From contig JAYZEZ010000001.1 in assembly GCA_036337015.1 (NCBI GenBank), positions 52,783 through 116,782 of the forward strand: DNA of 64,000 bases. The letters run 5' to 3'. Under the pieces are notes generated by a model. It was given only the letters and a program-made list of their open reading frames with translations. It was not told the origin of the DNA and ran no database searches. The position numbers and the translations under genes were made by a program. The stretch comes from Casp-alpha2 sp036337015. GTDB taxonomy: Bacteria; Pseudomonadota; Alphaproteobacteria; Rhodospirillales; Casp-alpha2. Positions 44,309 to 51,073 of this stretch are shown here, piece after piece (position 1 is the stretch's first letter; the number at the start of each line of letters is the position of its first letter).

Positions 44309-44821
44309 TTATCCTTTAGATAAGAACCTAACCTCAGATAAAGCTAAATCTACAGAAAAGCAGCGTCCGATTGCTACAATTCCAATACGTCGCAGCCTAC
44401 TAACATCAAGATGCGCATCAAGCCGATGTGGGGAGAAAACTGTAAAAGGAAGATCTATTGTTTCCCAGTCCCTACCAGCAAAAAAATGAGCCCGGTAGGA
44501 CTGCCATGGGTGAATACTATCAATAGTTCGAAGGTGGACTGAATATTGCTCATTATTGCCACGAACTACGAAACTAATACCAACGTATGATGAGGCATCA
44601 AATGTATGACCTGTTCTTGATAGATCCAGTGTTGCTTGAATAAATCCGCCATTATTTTCCAGACTAACTTCCCCAGTCAGAAGCAAACAGGAATTTCCAC
44701 TAAAGGAGGTTTGGGACACAAAAGACTGGGAGATTCCCCCCATAACTTGATCGCTTACACTTCTCCACTTTGTGCCTAAATTTGAGATTAAGCCTTGGTC
44801 CGAAAAATCATCAATTAACAT
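44309..44821 (-). CDS. CIA30-family protein
   Basis: Belongs to the family named after mitochondrial complex I intermediate-associated protein 30, a beta-sandwich (galactose-binding-like) fold. It has 170 residues. Landmarks: MLIDDFSDQ, WRSVSDQVMGGISQS, GEVSLENNGGFIQATLDL, and RRIGIVAIGRC-xx-DLALSEVRFL near the end. No signal peptide. The molecular role of bacterial members is not known; a chaperone for respiratory complexes is the usual guess. It is followed on the same strand, after 174 bases, by the giant RTX protein gene, and preceded by tspO. Confidence 0.85.
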   Translation of the reverse strand: MLIDDFSDQGLISNLGTKWRSVSDQVMGGISQSFVSQTSFSGNSCLLLTGEVSLENNGGFIQATLDLSRTGHTFDASSYVGISFVVRGNNEQYSVHLRTIDSIHPWQSYRAHFFAGRDWETIDLPFTVFSPHRLDAHLDVSRLRRIGIVAIGRCFSVDLALSEVRFLSKG

Positions 44822-44893
44822 GATAAGGTACTATATTCACTTAAGGTTAGTGGATGGCCCAATTTGCTATTATTCAAATAAAGGATAACCCCT

Positions 44894-45373
44894 CTAATTA
44901 AGTGAGTAGATTGCTCCGTTCAAAACTACCGCATATGTAACCCACATTATATAAGGAACTAAAAGCCATCCAGCTAATTTATCAACCTGCCAAAATACTC
45001 GTATATTTGCAGCAATGGCTATCCATAAAAAACAAATCTCAATAAACGCCCATCCAACTGCACGCGCTCCAAAAAAAATAAAAGACCATGCCAAATTAAG
45101 AACAAGTTGAACCCCAAACACTGTTAGTGGGTAACGCCTAGCTTTGCTATCAGCATTCAACCATATAAGCCAAGCTGAAATACCCATCATCAAATACAGT
45201 GATATCCAAACTGGCGAGAATACCCAATCTGGTGGCGTGTAGGTCGGTTTTTCTAATTCTTGGTACCAAGTGTTTACAGACGTATGCGTCACCGCACCAC
45301 CAATGGCTGAAATTGATAGACAGAGCGCCACAAAACCAGACAAACTAGTAAAATTTGAAGATTGTATTCTCAT
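44894..45373 (-). CDS. tspO: TspO/MBR-family membrane protein
   Basis: A five-helix membrane protein of the tryptophan-rich sensory protein family, which binds porphyrins and affects tetrapyrrole levels and stress responses. It has 159 residues, the usual length. Landmarks: GGAVTHTSVNTWYQELEKP, the aromatic YTPPDWVFSPVWISLYLMMG, VQLVLNLAWSFIFFGAR and the end helix PYIMWVTYAVVLNGAIYSLN. It is on the same strand as the gene for the conserved unknown (23-base gap) and CIA30, probably one operon. Confidence 0.93.
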   Translation of the reverse strand: MRIQSSNFTSLSGFVALCLSISAIGGAVTHTSVNTWYQELEKPTYTPPDWVFSPVWISLYLMMGISAWLIWLNADSKARRYPLTVFGVQLVLNLAWSFIFFGARAVGWAFIEICFLWIAIAANIRVFWQVDKLAGWLLVPYIMWVTYAVVLNGAIYSLN

Positions 45374-45396
45374 TTTCCAAATACTCTAAACCTAAG

Positions 45397-45822
45397 TTAA
45401 ATGAATGGATCGTAAGCCCATTGTAAAAGGGCTTGACGTTGTCGTCGCCGACAATCCAAGTTAATTGGCTCGCAATTAGCGCGGATGCCCCCTATGTGTC
45501 GGGGTCCAAATGCTTTCCAACGTCTAATTTGCAATTGATCAACATCAGTGATTCTCCGTCCCATAGAAAATCGGCAATACCATTGGAACCAACCTAATGG
45601 ATCCTCTGGAGTTATCCAACCCCTAGCTTGCCACTCTTCTCGTGAAAGACCAGACCGTATATTGAAACAATTTAAAGAAACGTCAAAGCCATCATCGCTT
45701 AAGTTTGCATTCTTAAACCATTCACCAGGGTATTCATCAATTTTACCTTCAAAATACCAGCCTCCAAAAACACCTAGCTCTAACATTTTTGAGGGGCTCA
45801 ACTGTGGAAGAAAATCTTTCAT
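45397..45822 (-). CDS. Conserved protein of unknown function, 141 aa
   Basis: I cannot name the family but the sequence looks strongly constrained. Blocks: LGVFGGWYFEGKIDEYPGEW, ASRGW-like ARGWITPEDPLGWFQWYCRF, GRRITDVDQLQIRRWKAFG, and CEPINLDCRRRQRQALLQWA. It is rich in Trp, Arg and aromatic residues, soluble, without signal or membrane segment. I recall similar proteins in cyanobacteria and eukaryotes with the same WYCR, QIxRWK and RQALLQWAYD patterns, but no function. It lies upstream of tspO on the same strand. Confidence 0.8.
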   Translation of the reverse strand: MKDFLPQLSPSKMLELGVFGGWYFEGKIDEYPGEWFKNANLSDDGFDVSLNCFNIRSGLSREEWQARGWITPEDPLGWFQWYCRFSMGRRITDVDQLQIRRWKAFGPRHIGGIRANCEPINLDCRRRQRQALLQWAYDPFI

Positions 45823-45975
45823 CTCTTTCTACTATTTACTAAATTCTACCTAAAAAAGCTTTATAAATTACTATGTTGTTAAATATTAAACTATTTATCA
45901 AAATCAAATCAGACTATATGCAAAAATTAAAAATACTGGATTTTCTTCATAAATGTATTCGTTTGGGCTATAGTA

Positions 45976-45995
45976 AGAAATTGTTATTAATTTCT
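45976..45995 (+). promoter_or_regulatory. Hairpin just upstream of the metY ribosome site
   Basis: AGAAATT (45976-45982) and AATTTCT (45989-45995) form a seven-base stem with a six-base loop, ending seven bases before the GAGG ribosome site at 46002. It could tune translation. I see no convincing SAM-II or other known riboswitch core here. Confidence 0.25.
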
Positions 45996-46012
45996 AGAAA
46001 TGAGGTAATTTG

Positions 46013-47305
46013 ATGTACGACAGTAAAAATCCAGAAACGATCGTCTTACATAGCGGATTTAGGAGTGATGAAACCACGGGTTCCGTTGCTGTGCCTATCC
46101 ATCAAACCTCTTCCTATCAATTTCAAAATACCGAACATGCAGAAAACCTTTTTGCACTTAAAGAGCTTGGTAATATTTATACGCGTATAATGAATCCAAC
46201 CAATGATGTGCTTGAAAAACGTATTACTGCGCTAGAAGGTGGCGTCGCAGGATTGGCAGTAAGCTCTGGTCAGGCAGCTTCGACTTACTCTATTATGAAT
46301 TTAGCACGCTCTGGAGATAATTTTGTTGCGTCTACAGACCTATATGGTGGCACCTGGAATTTATTTAACAATACTATGATGAATGACCTAGGCATTGAGG
46401 TCCGCTTTGTAGACCCTAGTGATCCTCAGAATTTTCTCCATGCAACCGATGATCGTACTCGTTGCTATTATGCAGAAACATTACCAAATCCAAAATTAAA
46501 TGTCTTTCCAATAAAAGAAGTAGCCGATATTGGTCAAAAACTTGGCATCCCTCTCATTATGGATAATACTGCCTGCCCAATTCTTTGCAAACCAATCGAT
46601 CACGGCGCTTCTATAGTAGTATATTCCACGACCAAATACATTGGGGGTCATGGCACCTCTATCGGTGGCATGATAGTGGATAGCGGAAAATTTGATTGGG
46701 AAGGCAATAAAGATAGATTTCCGACGCTTAATCAACCCGACCCAAGTTATCATGGCGCAGTTTGGACTGAAGCTGTAAAACCTTTAGGTCCAATTGCTTA
46801 TATAATTCGTGCTCGTGTAATTTTATTGCGAGATTTGGGAGCCTCCATGAGCCCATTAAGTGCGTTTCAGTTTATTCAAGGTCTAGAAACGCTTCCATTA
46901 AGAATGCGAGCACACTGTGAAAATGCCCAAAAAGTAGCAGAATTCCTTAAATCCCATAATAAAGTATCAAATGTCATTTATGCTGGATTTTGCGAAGGTG
47001 AATTGAAGCGCCGAGCTGATACATATCTCAATGGTGGATATGGTGCTTTAGTTGGTTTTGAACTGACAGGAGGAAAAGACTCAGGCCGTAAATTTATAGA
47101 TGCACTCAAAATGTTTTATCATGTAGCAAATATTGGAGATGCCCGATCGCTAGCTATCCATCCAGCATCAACAACCCATTCACAACTAACTGCTGAAGAA
47201 CAGCAATCAACTGGCGTGACCGAAGGATATGTTCGTTTGTCAGTTGGTATAGAGCATATTAACGATATTCTGGGAGATCTAAAGCAGGCCCTAGATTCTT
47301 CTTAA
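46013..47305 (+). CDS. metY: O-acetylhomoserine sulfhydrylase / Cys-Met metabolism PLP enzyme
   Basis: A cytoplasmic PLP enzyme that makes homocysteine from O-acetylhomoserine and sulfide. From ATG 46013 it is 430 residues, the long MetY class rather than the shorter MetB/MetC/MetZ class. The ribosome site GAGG at 46002-46005 decides the start over TTG 46010. Landmarks: TIVLHSGFRSDETTGSVAVP, YTRIMNPTNDVLEKR, VSSGQAAS, IMDNTACP, the PLP lysine in VYSTTKYIGGHG (about residue 208), and the end motif IGDARSLAIHPASTTHSQL. Methionine gamma-lyase is the main alternative. Confidence 0.85.
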   Translation: MYDSKNPETIVLHSGFRSDETTGSVAVPIHQTSSYQFQNTEHAENLFALKELGNIYTRIMNPTNDVLEKRITALEGGVAGLAVSSGQAASTYSIMNLARSGDNFVASTDLYGGTWNLFNNTMMNDLGIEVRFVDPSDPQNFLHATDDRTRCYYAETLPNPKLNVFPIKEVADIGQKLGIPLIMDNTACPILCKPIDHGASIVVYSTTKYIGGHGTSIGGMIVDSGKFDWEGNKDRFPTLNQPDPSYHGAVWTEAVKPLGPIAYIIRARVILLRDLGASMSPLSAFQFIQGLETLPLRMRAHCENAQKVAEFLKSHNKVSNVIYAGFCEGELKRRADTYLNGGYGALVGFELTGGKDSGRKFIDALKMFYHVANIGDARSLAIHPASTTHSQLTAEEQQSTGVTEGYVRLSVGIEHINDILGDLKQALDSS

Positions 47306-47372
47306 AATTAAGCTAAAACTAAAATGTGAAATTTTCATAATGAGTTTTATTAGCGTTATTTCACCAAAAAAA

Positions 47373-48017
47373 TTAAATTAGTGTTCCTGGAAATACCCTT
47401 TTTAATAATCTCCTTCGCGTCAACTCTTGCGGACCATCAAAATTCCCAATGATCGTATTACGTTCACTAATCACAAATTCACTATCAAAAAATATCCAAC
47501 TTTTTTTATCGTTTTCGCAATTGCCAATTATAATATATTTTTCATCCACAATTAATGTAGCTGCTTGTTTTGGTTCACTAATCTCGTGCATTCGACAATC
47601 TTGACCATATTCACGAAAACACCATGCTTGTAATTCATTAATTTTCTTCTTTGCATCCAGATTTTCATCCACCTCATAATTATATTGGCTATTTATATAT
47701 CCAACATAAATATTAATGCCTTTAGCTATACAAGATCGAAAAGATTCCTCAAATTCAGAATTCATTACGTAGCTAGTTTTCCAACTAGATATTAGAACAA
47801 GACTTTCCTCAACATCTCCTAAAGCCTCTAAAAATATTTTTTTATGATTCAGCGAAGTTTCTATATAATCAATTCTAGATTTTGAAATTCTCTTAAAATT
47901 TTTTTTTAAATTGTCACTTTTTATCTTGTTCAGATCAAACTCTAGTTGCTTAAGCTTTTGACACTCATTCCCCTCTCCTCCAAAAAAGCTAATTATTTTT
48001 TTCCAAAGTTCACTCAT
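47373..48017 (-). CDS. PLD-like fold protein, function unknown
   Basis: Not a protein I can name. I prefer ATG 48017 (MSELWKKIISFFGG), 214 residues; the frame runs up to TTG 48050. After an N-terminal charged helical region comes ESLVLISSWKTSYVMNSEF, SFRSCIAKGINIYVGYI and later AATLIVDEKYIIIGNCEND. This strand-helix-strand pattern is typical of phospholipase D-like domains. The HKD histidine is not evident, so catalysis is doubtful. The gene is isolated, minus strand, downstream of the pseudoazurin terminator. Base composition is very AT-rich, even for this window. Confidence 0.6.
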   Translation of the reverse strand: MSELWKKIISFFGGEGNECQKLKQLEFDLNKIKSDNLKKNFKRISKSRIDYIETSLNHKKIFLEALGDVEESLVLISSWKTSYVMNSEFEESFRSCIAKGINIYVGYINSQYNYEVDENLDAKKKINELQAWCFREYGQDCRMHEISEPKQAATLIVDEKYIIIGNCENDKKSWIFFDSEFVISERNTIIGNFDGPQELTRRRLLKRVFPGTLI

Positions 48018-48099
48018 TATCTCAATTTGCATCCACCCTAGATTAACCAATCATTATTATGTTATTTTAGAAAGTGACTGTTCAAATTATTAAACAAGA

Positions 48100-48130
48100 A
48101 AAGCCCGCAACAAAAATTGTAACGGGCTTT
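48100..48130 (-). terminator. Rho-independent terminator after pseudoazurin gene
   Basis: Arms AAAGCCCG and CGGGCTTT (8 bp; extra ACAA/TTGT pairing inside) with a T-rich tail on the minus strand (TCTTGTTT). It starts about 22 bases after the pseudoazurin stop. Confidence 0.85.
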
Positions 48131-48151
48131 ATCAGTGATAAGTTAGACGTT

Positions 48152-48580
48152 TTAATTGAGATGCGGTATTAAAGCAGCAGCAACTTTTTTAGACTTGGAC
48201 CTAAACTTTAGAGCTTTGATTTGATCTAAATTTGAAGTGTCTCCTCCAACAATAACAAAACCTATCATTCCCATATTTTTATGAGGCGTACACCAATAGG
48301 CATAAATCCCAGGAATTTTGAATGTATATTCAGCATCTTTATTTACTTTGGACTTAAACTTACCGACTCCTTTCGGCACCCCTTTTTTTATAAACTGGAC
48401 ATTGTGCCCCCTATCTATTGATTTCCATAATACTTTGTCTCCGACCGCAACTTTTACGATCTTTGGGGAAAACACCATTTTTTCTTTGCCTTCCTTGTTA
48501 AGCATTTCAACAGTAGTGGTTCCAGCCATCGCTCCTTCAGTTAAGAACAAACCAATCAAGAAAACGAAAAGAATCCTCAT
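48152..48580 (-). CDS. Pseudoazurin (type 1 copper protein)
   Basis: A periplasmic blue-copper electron carrier. In 142 residues: signal peptide (about 1-19, ending AMA), then the cupredoxin fold. Copper ligands by pattern are H59 (DRGHNVQF), C97, H100 and M105 (YWCTPHKNMGM), with the ligand spacing of pseudoazurin. MVFSPKIVKVAVGDKVLW and GVPKGVGKFKSK are further pseudoazurin-type marks. The C-terminal 30 residues are a basic extension, as in other pseudoazurins. Likely partners are nitrite or nitrous-oxide reductases or c-type cytochromes; here the closest redox genes are flavocytochrome c. A good AAAGGAG ribosome site precedes the start. Confidence 0.93.
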   Translation of the reverse strand: MRILFVFLIGLFLTEGAMAGTTTVEMLNKEGKEKMVFSPKIVKVAVGDKVLWKSIDRGHNVQFIKKGVPKGVGKFKSKVNKDAEYTFKIPGIYAYWCTPHKNMGMIGFVIVGGDTSNLDQIKALKFRSKSKKVAAALIPHLN

Positions 48581-48607
48581 TGAGAAAAAACTCCTTTAGA
48601 TGATGTT

Positions 48608-48622
48608 GGGTGATCAAATCAC
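48608..48622. promoter_or_regulatory. Palindrome upstream of pseudoazurin gene
   Basis: GGTGAT-CAA-ATCACC is a perfect six-base inverted repeat with a three-base centre, 28 bases before the pseudoazurin start. It could be an operator or an RNA hairpin near the ribosome site. It includes a TTGATCA core on the minus strand reminiscent of, but not matching, an FNR/CRP-type box. Confidence 0.35.
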
Positions 48623-48790
48623 CGAGGTTAAAAAAATCTAATCAAGTTATATTTAATAATAAAAAACTATAATTTACAGTGTTTAAAAACTATTTTTTTG
48701 CTTTTTTCAAATTTAAAATTCAAGTCAAAGAAAAGGGATACAAAATTCTTAAGAGAATTTACCCTGCTTCTAACAGAAGCTACAATTAAT

Positions 48791-49165
48791 CTAATTTAAG
48801 TCTAGTTGATATTCTTTAAGAGTTTCAAGTTTTATGAGCTCTAGCGTCTTAATGTTTGTTGAAGTTAATTTTATTCGAGGTGCGCAACCCGCCTGCCTAG
48901 CTTCTTCCCAACGAAGGGAGCATAGACACCAATAATCTCCCGCCTTCAGCCCCTTGAATCCATAATCAGGACGCGGAGTTATTAGGTCATTACCCTTGCT
49001 TTGAGAAAATAAAAGAAATTCGTCCGTCATCAGGGCACAAACAGTATGAGTCCCAATGTCAACGGACCCAGTATTACAGTAGCCATCACGATAAAAACCT
49101 GTGATTGGGTCTAACCCACAAGGTAAAAGTTCTGTCTCTAGTACATTTTTTTGATTGTCAGTCAT
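48791..49165 (-). CDS. DUF2237-family protein
   Basis: A small soluble protein of an uncharacterised but widely conserved family, 124 residues. Landmarks: NVLETELLPCGLDPITGFYRDGYC in two halves, CNTGSVDIGTHTVCALMTDEFL, SKGNDLITPRPDYGFKGL and GDYWCLCSLRWEEA. Several conserved cysteines (C17, C30 region, C43, and the CxC near residue 80) suggest metal or redox chemistry, but no function is established. It is on the minus strand, divergent from the cytochrome c/flavoprotein pair (85-base gap), 210 bases upstream of pseudoazurin. Confidence 0.9.
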   Translation of the reverse strand: MTDNQKNVLETELLPCGLDPITGFYRDGYCNTGSVDIGTHTVCALMTDEFLLFSQSKGNDLITPRPDYGFKGLKAGDYWCLCSLRWEEARQAGCAPRIKLTSTNIKTLELIKLETLKEYQLDLN

Positions 49166-49250
49166 ACTTTTTAATACAATTCTATATAATTTTTACTGTA
49201 TAATGAAAAATTGTAATTGTTAAGGAAGGGCTGATTACTAGCAATTTGAA

Positions 49251-49571
49251 ATGTTAAAATATATTTTTAAATTACTTTCCATAAAACTGATCTTATTTAT
49301 CGCAATTTTTATGATTCCTACAAATCTACAAAGTGCAGATAAAGAATATGGGGAATACCTCTCATCTGAATGCAAAGCTTGTCATACAAGTTCAAAGGCA
49401 TCTTCTTCTGGAATCCCTCCATTAAATGGAAAATCTTTTGACTACATTGTTACAGCTCTTGAAGAATTCAAGGACAAAAAACGAGCTAGTCCAATAATGC
49501 ATATGATTGCAAAAGCATTAGATAAAGAACAAATCAAAGCCCTAGCCGCATATTTTTCTTCACTAAAGTAA
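49251..49571 (+). CDS. Small c-type cytochrome, probable sulfide dehydrogenase cytochrome subunit
   Basis: A periplasmic monohaem cytochrome c of 106 residues with signal peptide (about 1-28, ending QSA). The haem motif is C41-K-A-C44-H45, followed by SGIPPLNGKSFDYIVTALEEF and a likely distal methionine in SPIMHMIAKAL. The pattern matches FccA/SoxE-like single-haem partners of flavocytochrome c. The flavoprotein subunit follows after 109 bases on the same strand, which supports the pairing. Start ATG 49251. Confidence 0.87.
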   Translation: MLKYIFKLLSIKLILFIAIFMIPTNLQSADKEYGEYLSSECKACHTSSKASSSGIPPLNGKSFDYIVTALEEFKDKKRASPIMHMIAKALDKEQIKALAAYFSSLK

Positions 49572-49680
49572 AAAAACATTTTCCAATTAAGATTAATTAT
49601 CAATATAATAACTCCTAGCAATTCAAAATGAATGCCATACAAAAATTATTTATTAAAAATCGAATAAATCGGGGGGCTAA

Positions 49681-50946
49681 ATGAAAAAGATTACGAGACG
49701 ACAATTTACGAAAGCTGCTTCTTTAGTTGCTGGAGGCGTTGCTTTTCCTAATATAGCTTTTTCTGCGAAACCAAAAGTTGTAGTAGTTGGCGGTGGTGCA
49801 GGAGGTGCAACAGCTGCGAGGTATCTTGCAAAAAATCACCGGGGCAAACTTGACGTAACTCTAATTGAAGCTTCAAAACGATATTATACTTGTTTCTTCT
49901 CAAATTTATATTTTGGTGGCTTTAGGAATTATGGTTCCATAGGTCACAATTATTATGGTTTGGCAGTTAACAATGGTGTCAATGTTGTTCATGATTGGGC
50001 ATCTTCAATTGATGCTAAAGGAAAGCACGTTAGGTTAGCATCAGGAGCAACAGTCTCTTACGATAGATTGGTGCTTTCACCAGGAATCGACCTTAAATAT
50101 GATAGCGTACCAGGTTATTCAGCTGAAGCTCAATCAAAGATGCCCCATGCTTGGAAATCGGGGACACAAACACAGTTATTAAAGCGACAAGTTTTAGCCA
50201 TGAAAAAAGGTGGAACTTTCGTAATGGTTCCACCAACAAACCCTTATCGTTGTCCTCCTGGGCCTTATGAAAGGGTTTCAATGATTGCGCATCTACTTAA
50301 AACACACAATCCAGGGGGCAAAATCATAGTCTTGGACCCCAAGCCTAAGTTTTCCAAACAAGGATTGTTTATGGACGGCTGGAACAGACATTACTCTGGT
50401 ATGATAGAATGGATTGATCCAAAAACACATGGAGGGATCAAAAATATAGATGCCAACAAGATGGAAATTGTAACAGACCTTGATACTTTCAAGGCTGATG
50501 CTGCGTGTGTTATTCCTGCACAAAAAGCTGGAGCAATTGCAATGTCGGCAGGTGTCAACGATGGTGACTGGTGTCCAATAGACCCAAGTAGCATGGCAAC
50601 ACAGGCAAATCCAGATATCTATGTTCTAGGAGATGCTTCAACAGCTAAATCAATGCCTAAATCAGGCTTTTCAGCTAATAGCCAAGCAAAGGTTGCGGCC
50701 AATCATATTGGTGGTCAATTAGTAGGAGGTAAAGTATATCCTGCTCGTTACTCAAATACTTGCTGGAGCTTAATTGCACCTGATGACGGAATTAAGGTTG
50801 GTGCAAGTTATAAAGCCGGTGATAAAAAAATCGATGTTGTATCAAAGTTTATTTCGAAGACAGGCGAAAGTGCTGAAACGCGCAAAACAACGTACGAGGA
50901 ATCGATTGATTGGTATAATGGAATGACAGCCGATATGTTCTCCTAA
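49681..50946 (+). CDS. fccB: Flavocytochrome c sulfide dehydrogenase, flavoprotein subunit
   Basis: A periplasmic FAD enzyme that oxidises sulfide to sulfur, passing electrons to cytochrome c. In 421 residues: a twin-arginine signal (RRQFTKAASLVAGG, about 6-19), FAD loop VVVGGGAGGATAARYL (about 34-49), and ASKRYYTCFFSNLYFGGFR with one redox cysteine. The second cysteine is in PYRCPPGPYERVSM. Near the end are VLGDASTAKSMPKSGFSANSQ and a C-terminal FCSD domain (NTCWSLIAPDDGIKVGASYK). Signals and cysteines match FccB/SoxF; Sqr is a less likely alternative because of the TAT signal and length. Ribosome site GGGGGGC lies just before the start. Confidence 0.92.
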   Translation: MKKITRRQFTKAASLVAGGVAFPNIAFSAKPKVVVVGGGAGGATAARYLAKNHRGKLDVTLIEASKRYYTCFFSNLYFGGFRNYGSIGHNYYGLAVNNGVNVVHDWASSIDAKGKHVRLASGATVSYDRLVLSPGIDLKYDSVPGYSAEAQSKMPHAWKSGTQTQLLKRQVLAMKKGGTFVMVPPTNPYRCPPGPYERVSMIAHLLKTHNPGGKIIVLDPKPKFSKQGLFMDGWNRHYSGMIEWIDPKTHGGIKNIDANKMEIVTDLDTFKADAACVIPAQKAGAIAMSAGVNDGDWCPIDPSSMATQANPDIYVLGDASTAKSMPKSGFSANSQAKVAANHIGGQLVGGKVYPARYSNTCWSLIAPDDGIKVGASYKAGDKKIDVVSKFISKTGESAETRKTTYEESIDWYNGMTADMFS

Positions 50947-51000
50947 AACCAATAATTTCAATCTAAACTTTAAAAGTTTCCAGATTGTTTGGATAATACT

Positions 51001-51036
51001 ATAGGGCCAGATTTTTTTCTGGCCCTATTTTTTTGA
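51001..51036 (+). terminator. Rho-independent terminator after fccB
   Basis: Perfect ten-base arms ATAGGGCCAG (51001-51010) and CTGGCCCTAT (51019-51028), an eight-base loop, then a run of seven T. It lies 54 bases after the fccB stop. Confidence 0.95.
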
Positions 51037-51073
51037 ACTTAGCTCAAAAGTTTTCTAGTAATATTTATAAGAT

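Noticed and set aside
45823..46012. SAM riboswitch before metY
   Set aside because: Looked for a SAM-II/SAM-V-like core; only a short AT-rich hairpin is present.
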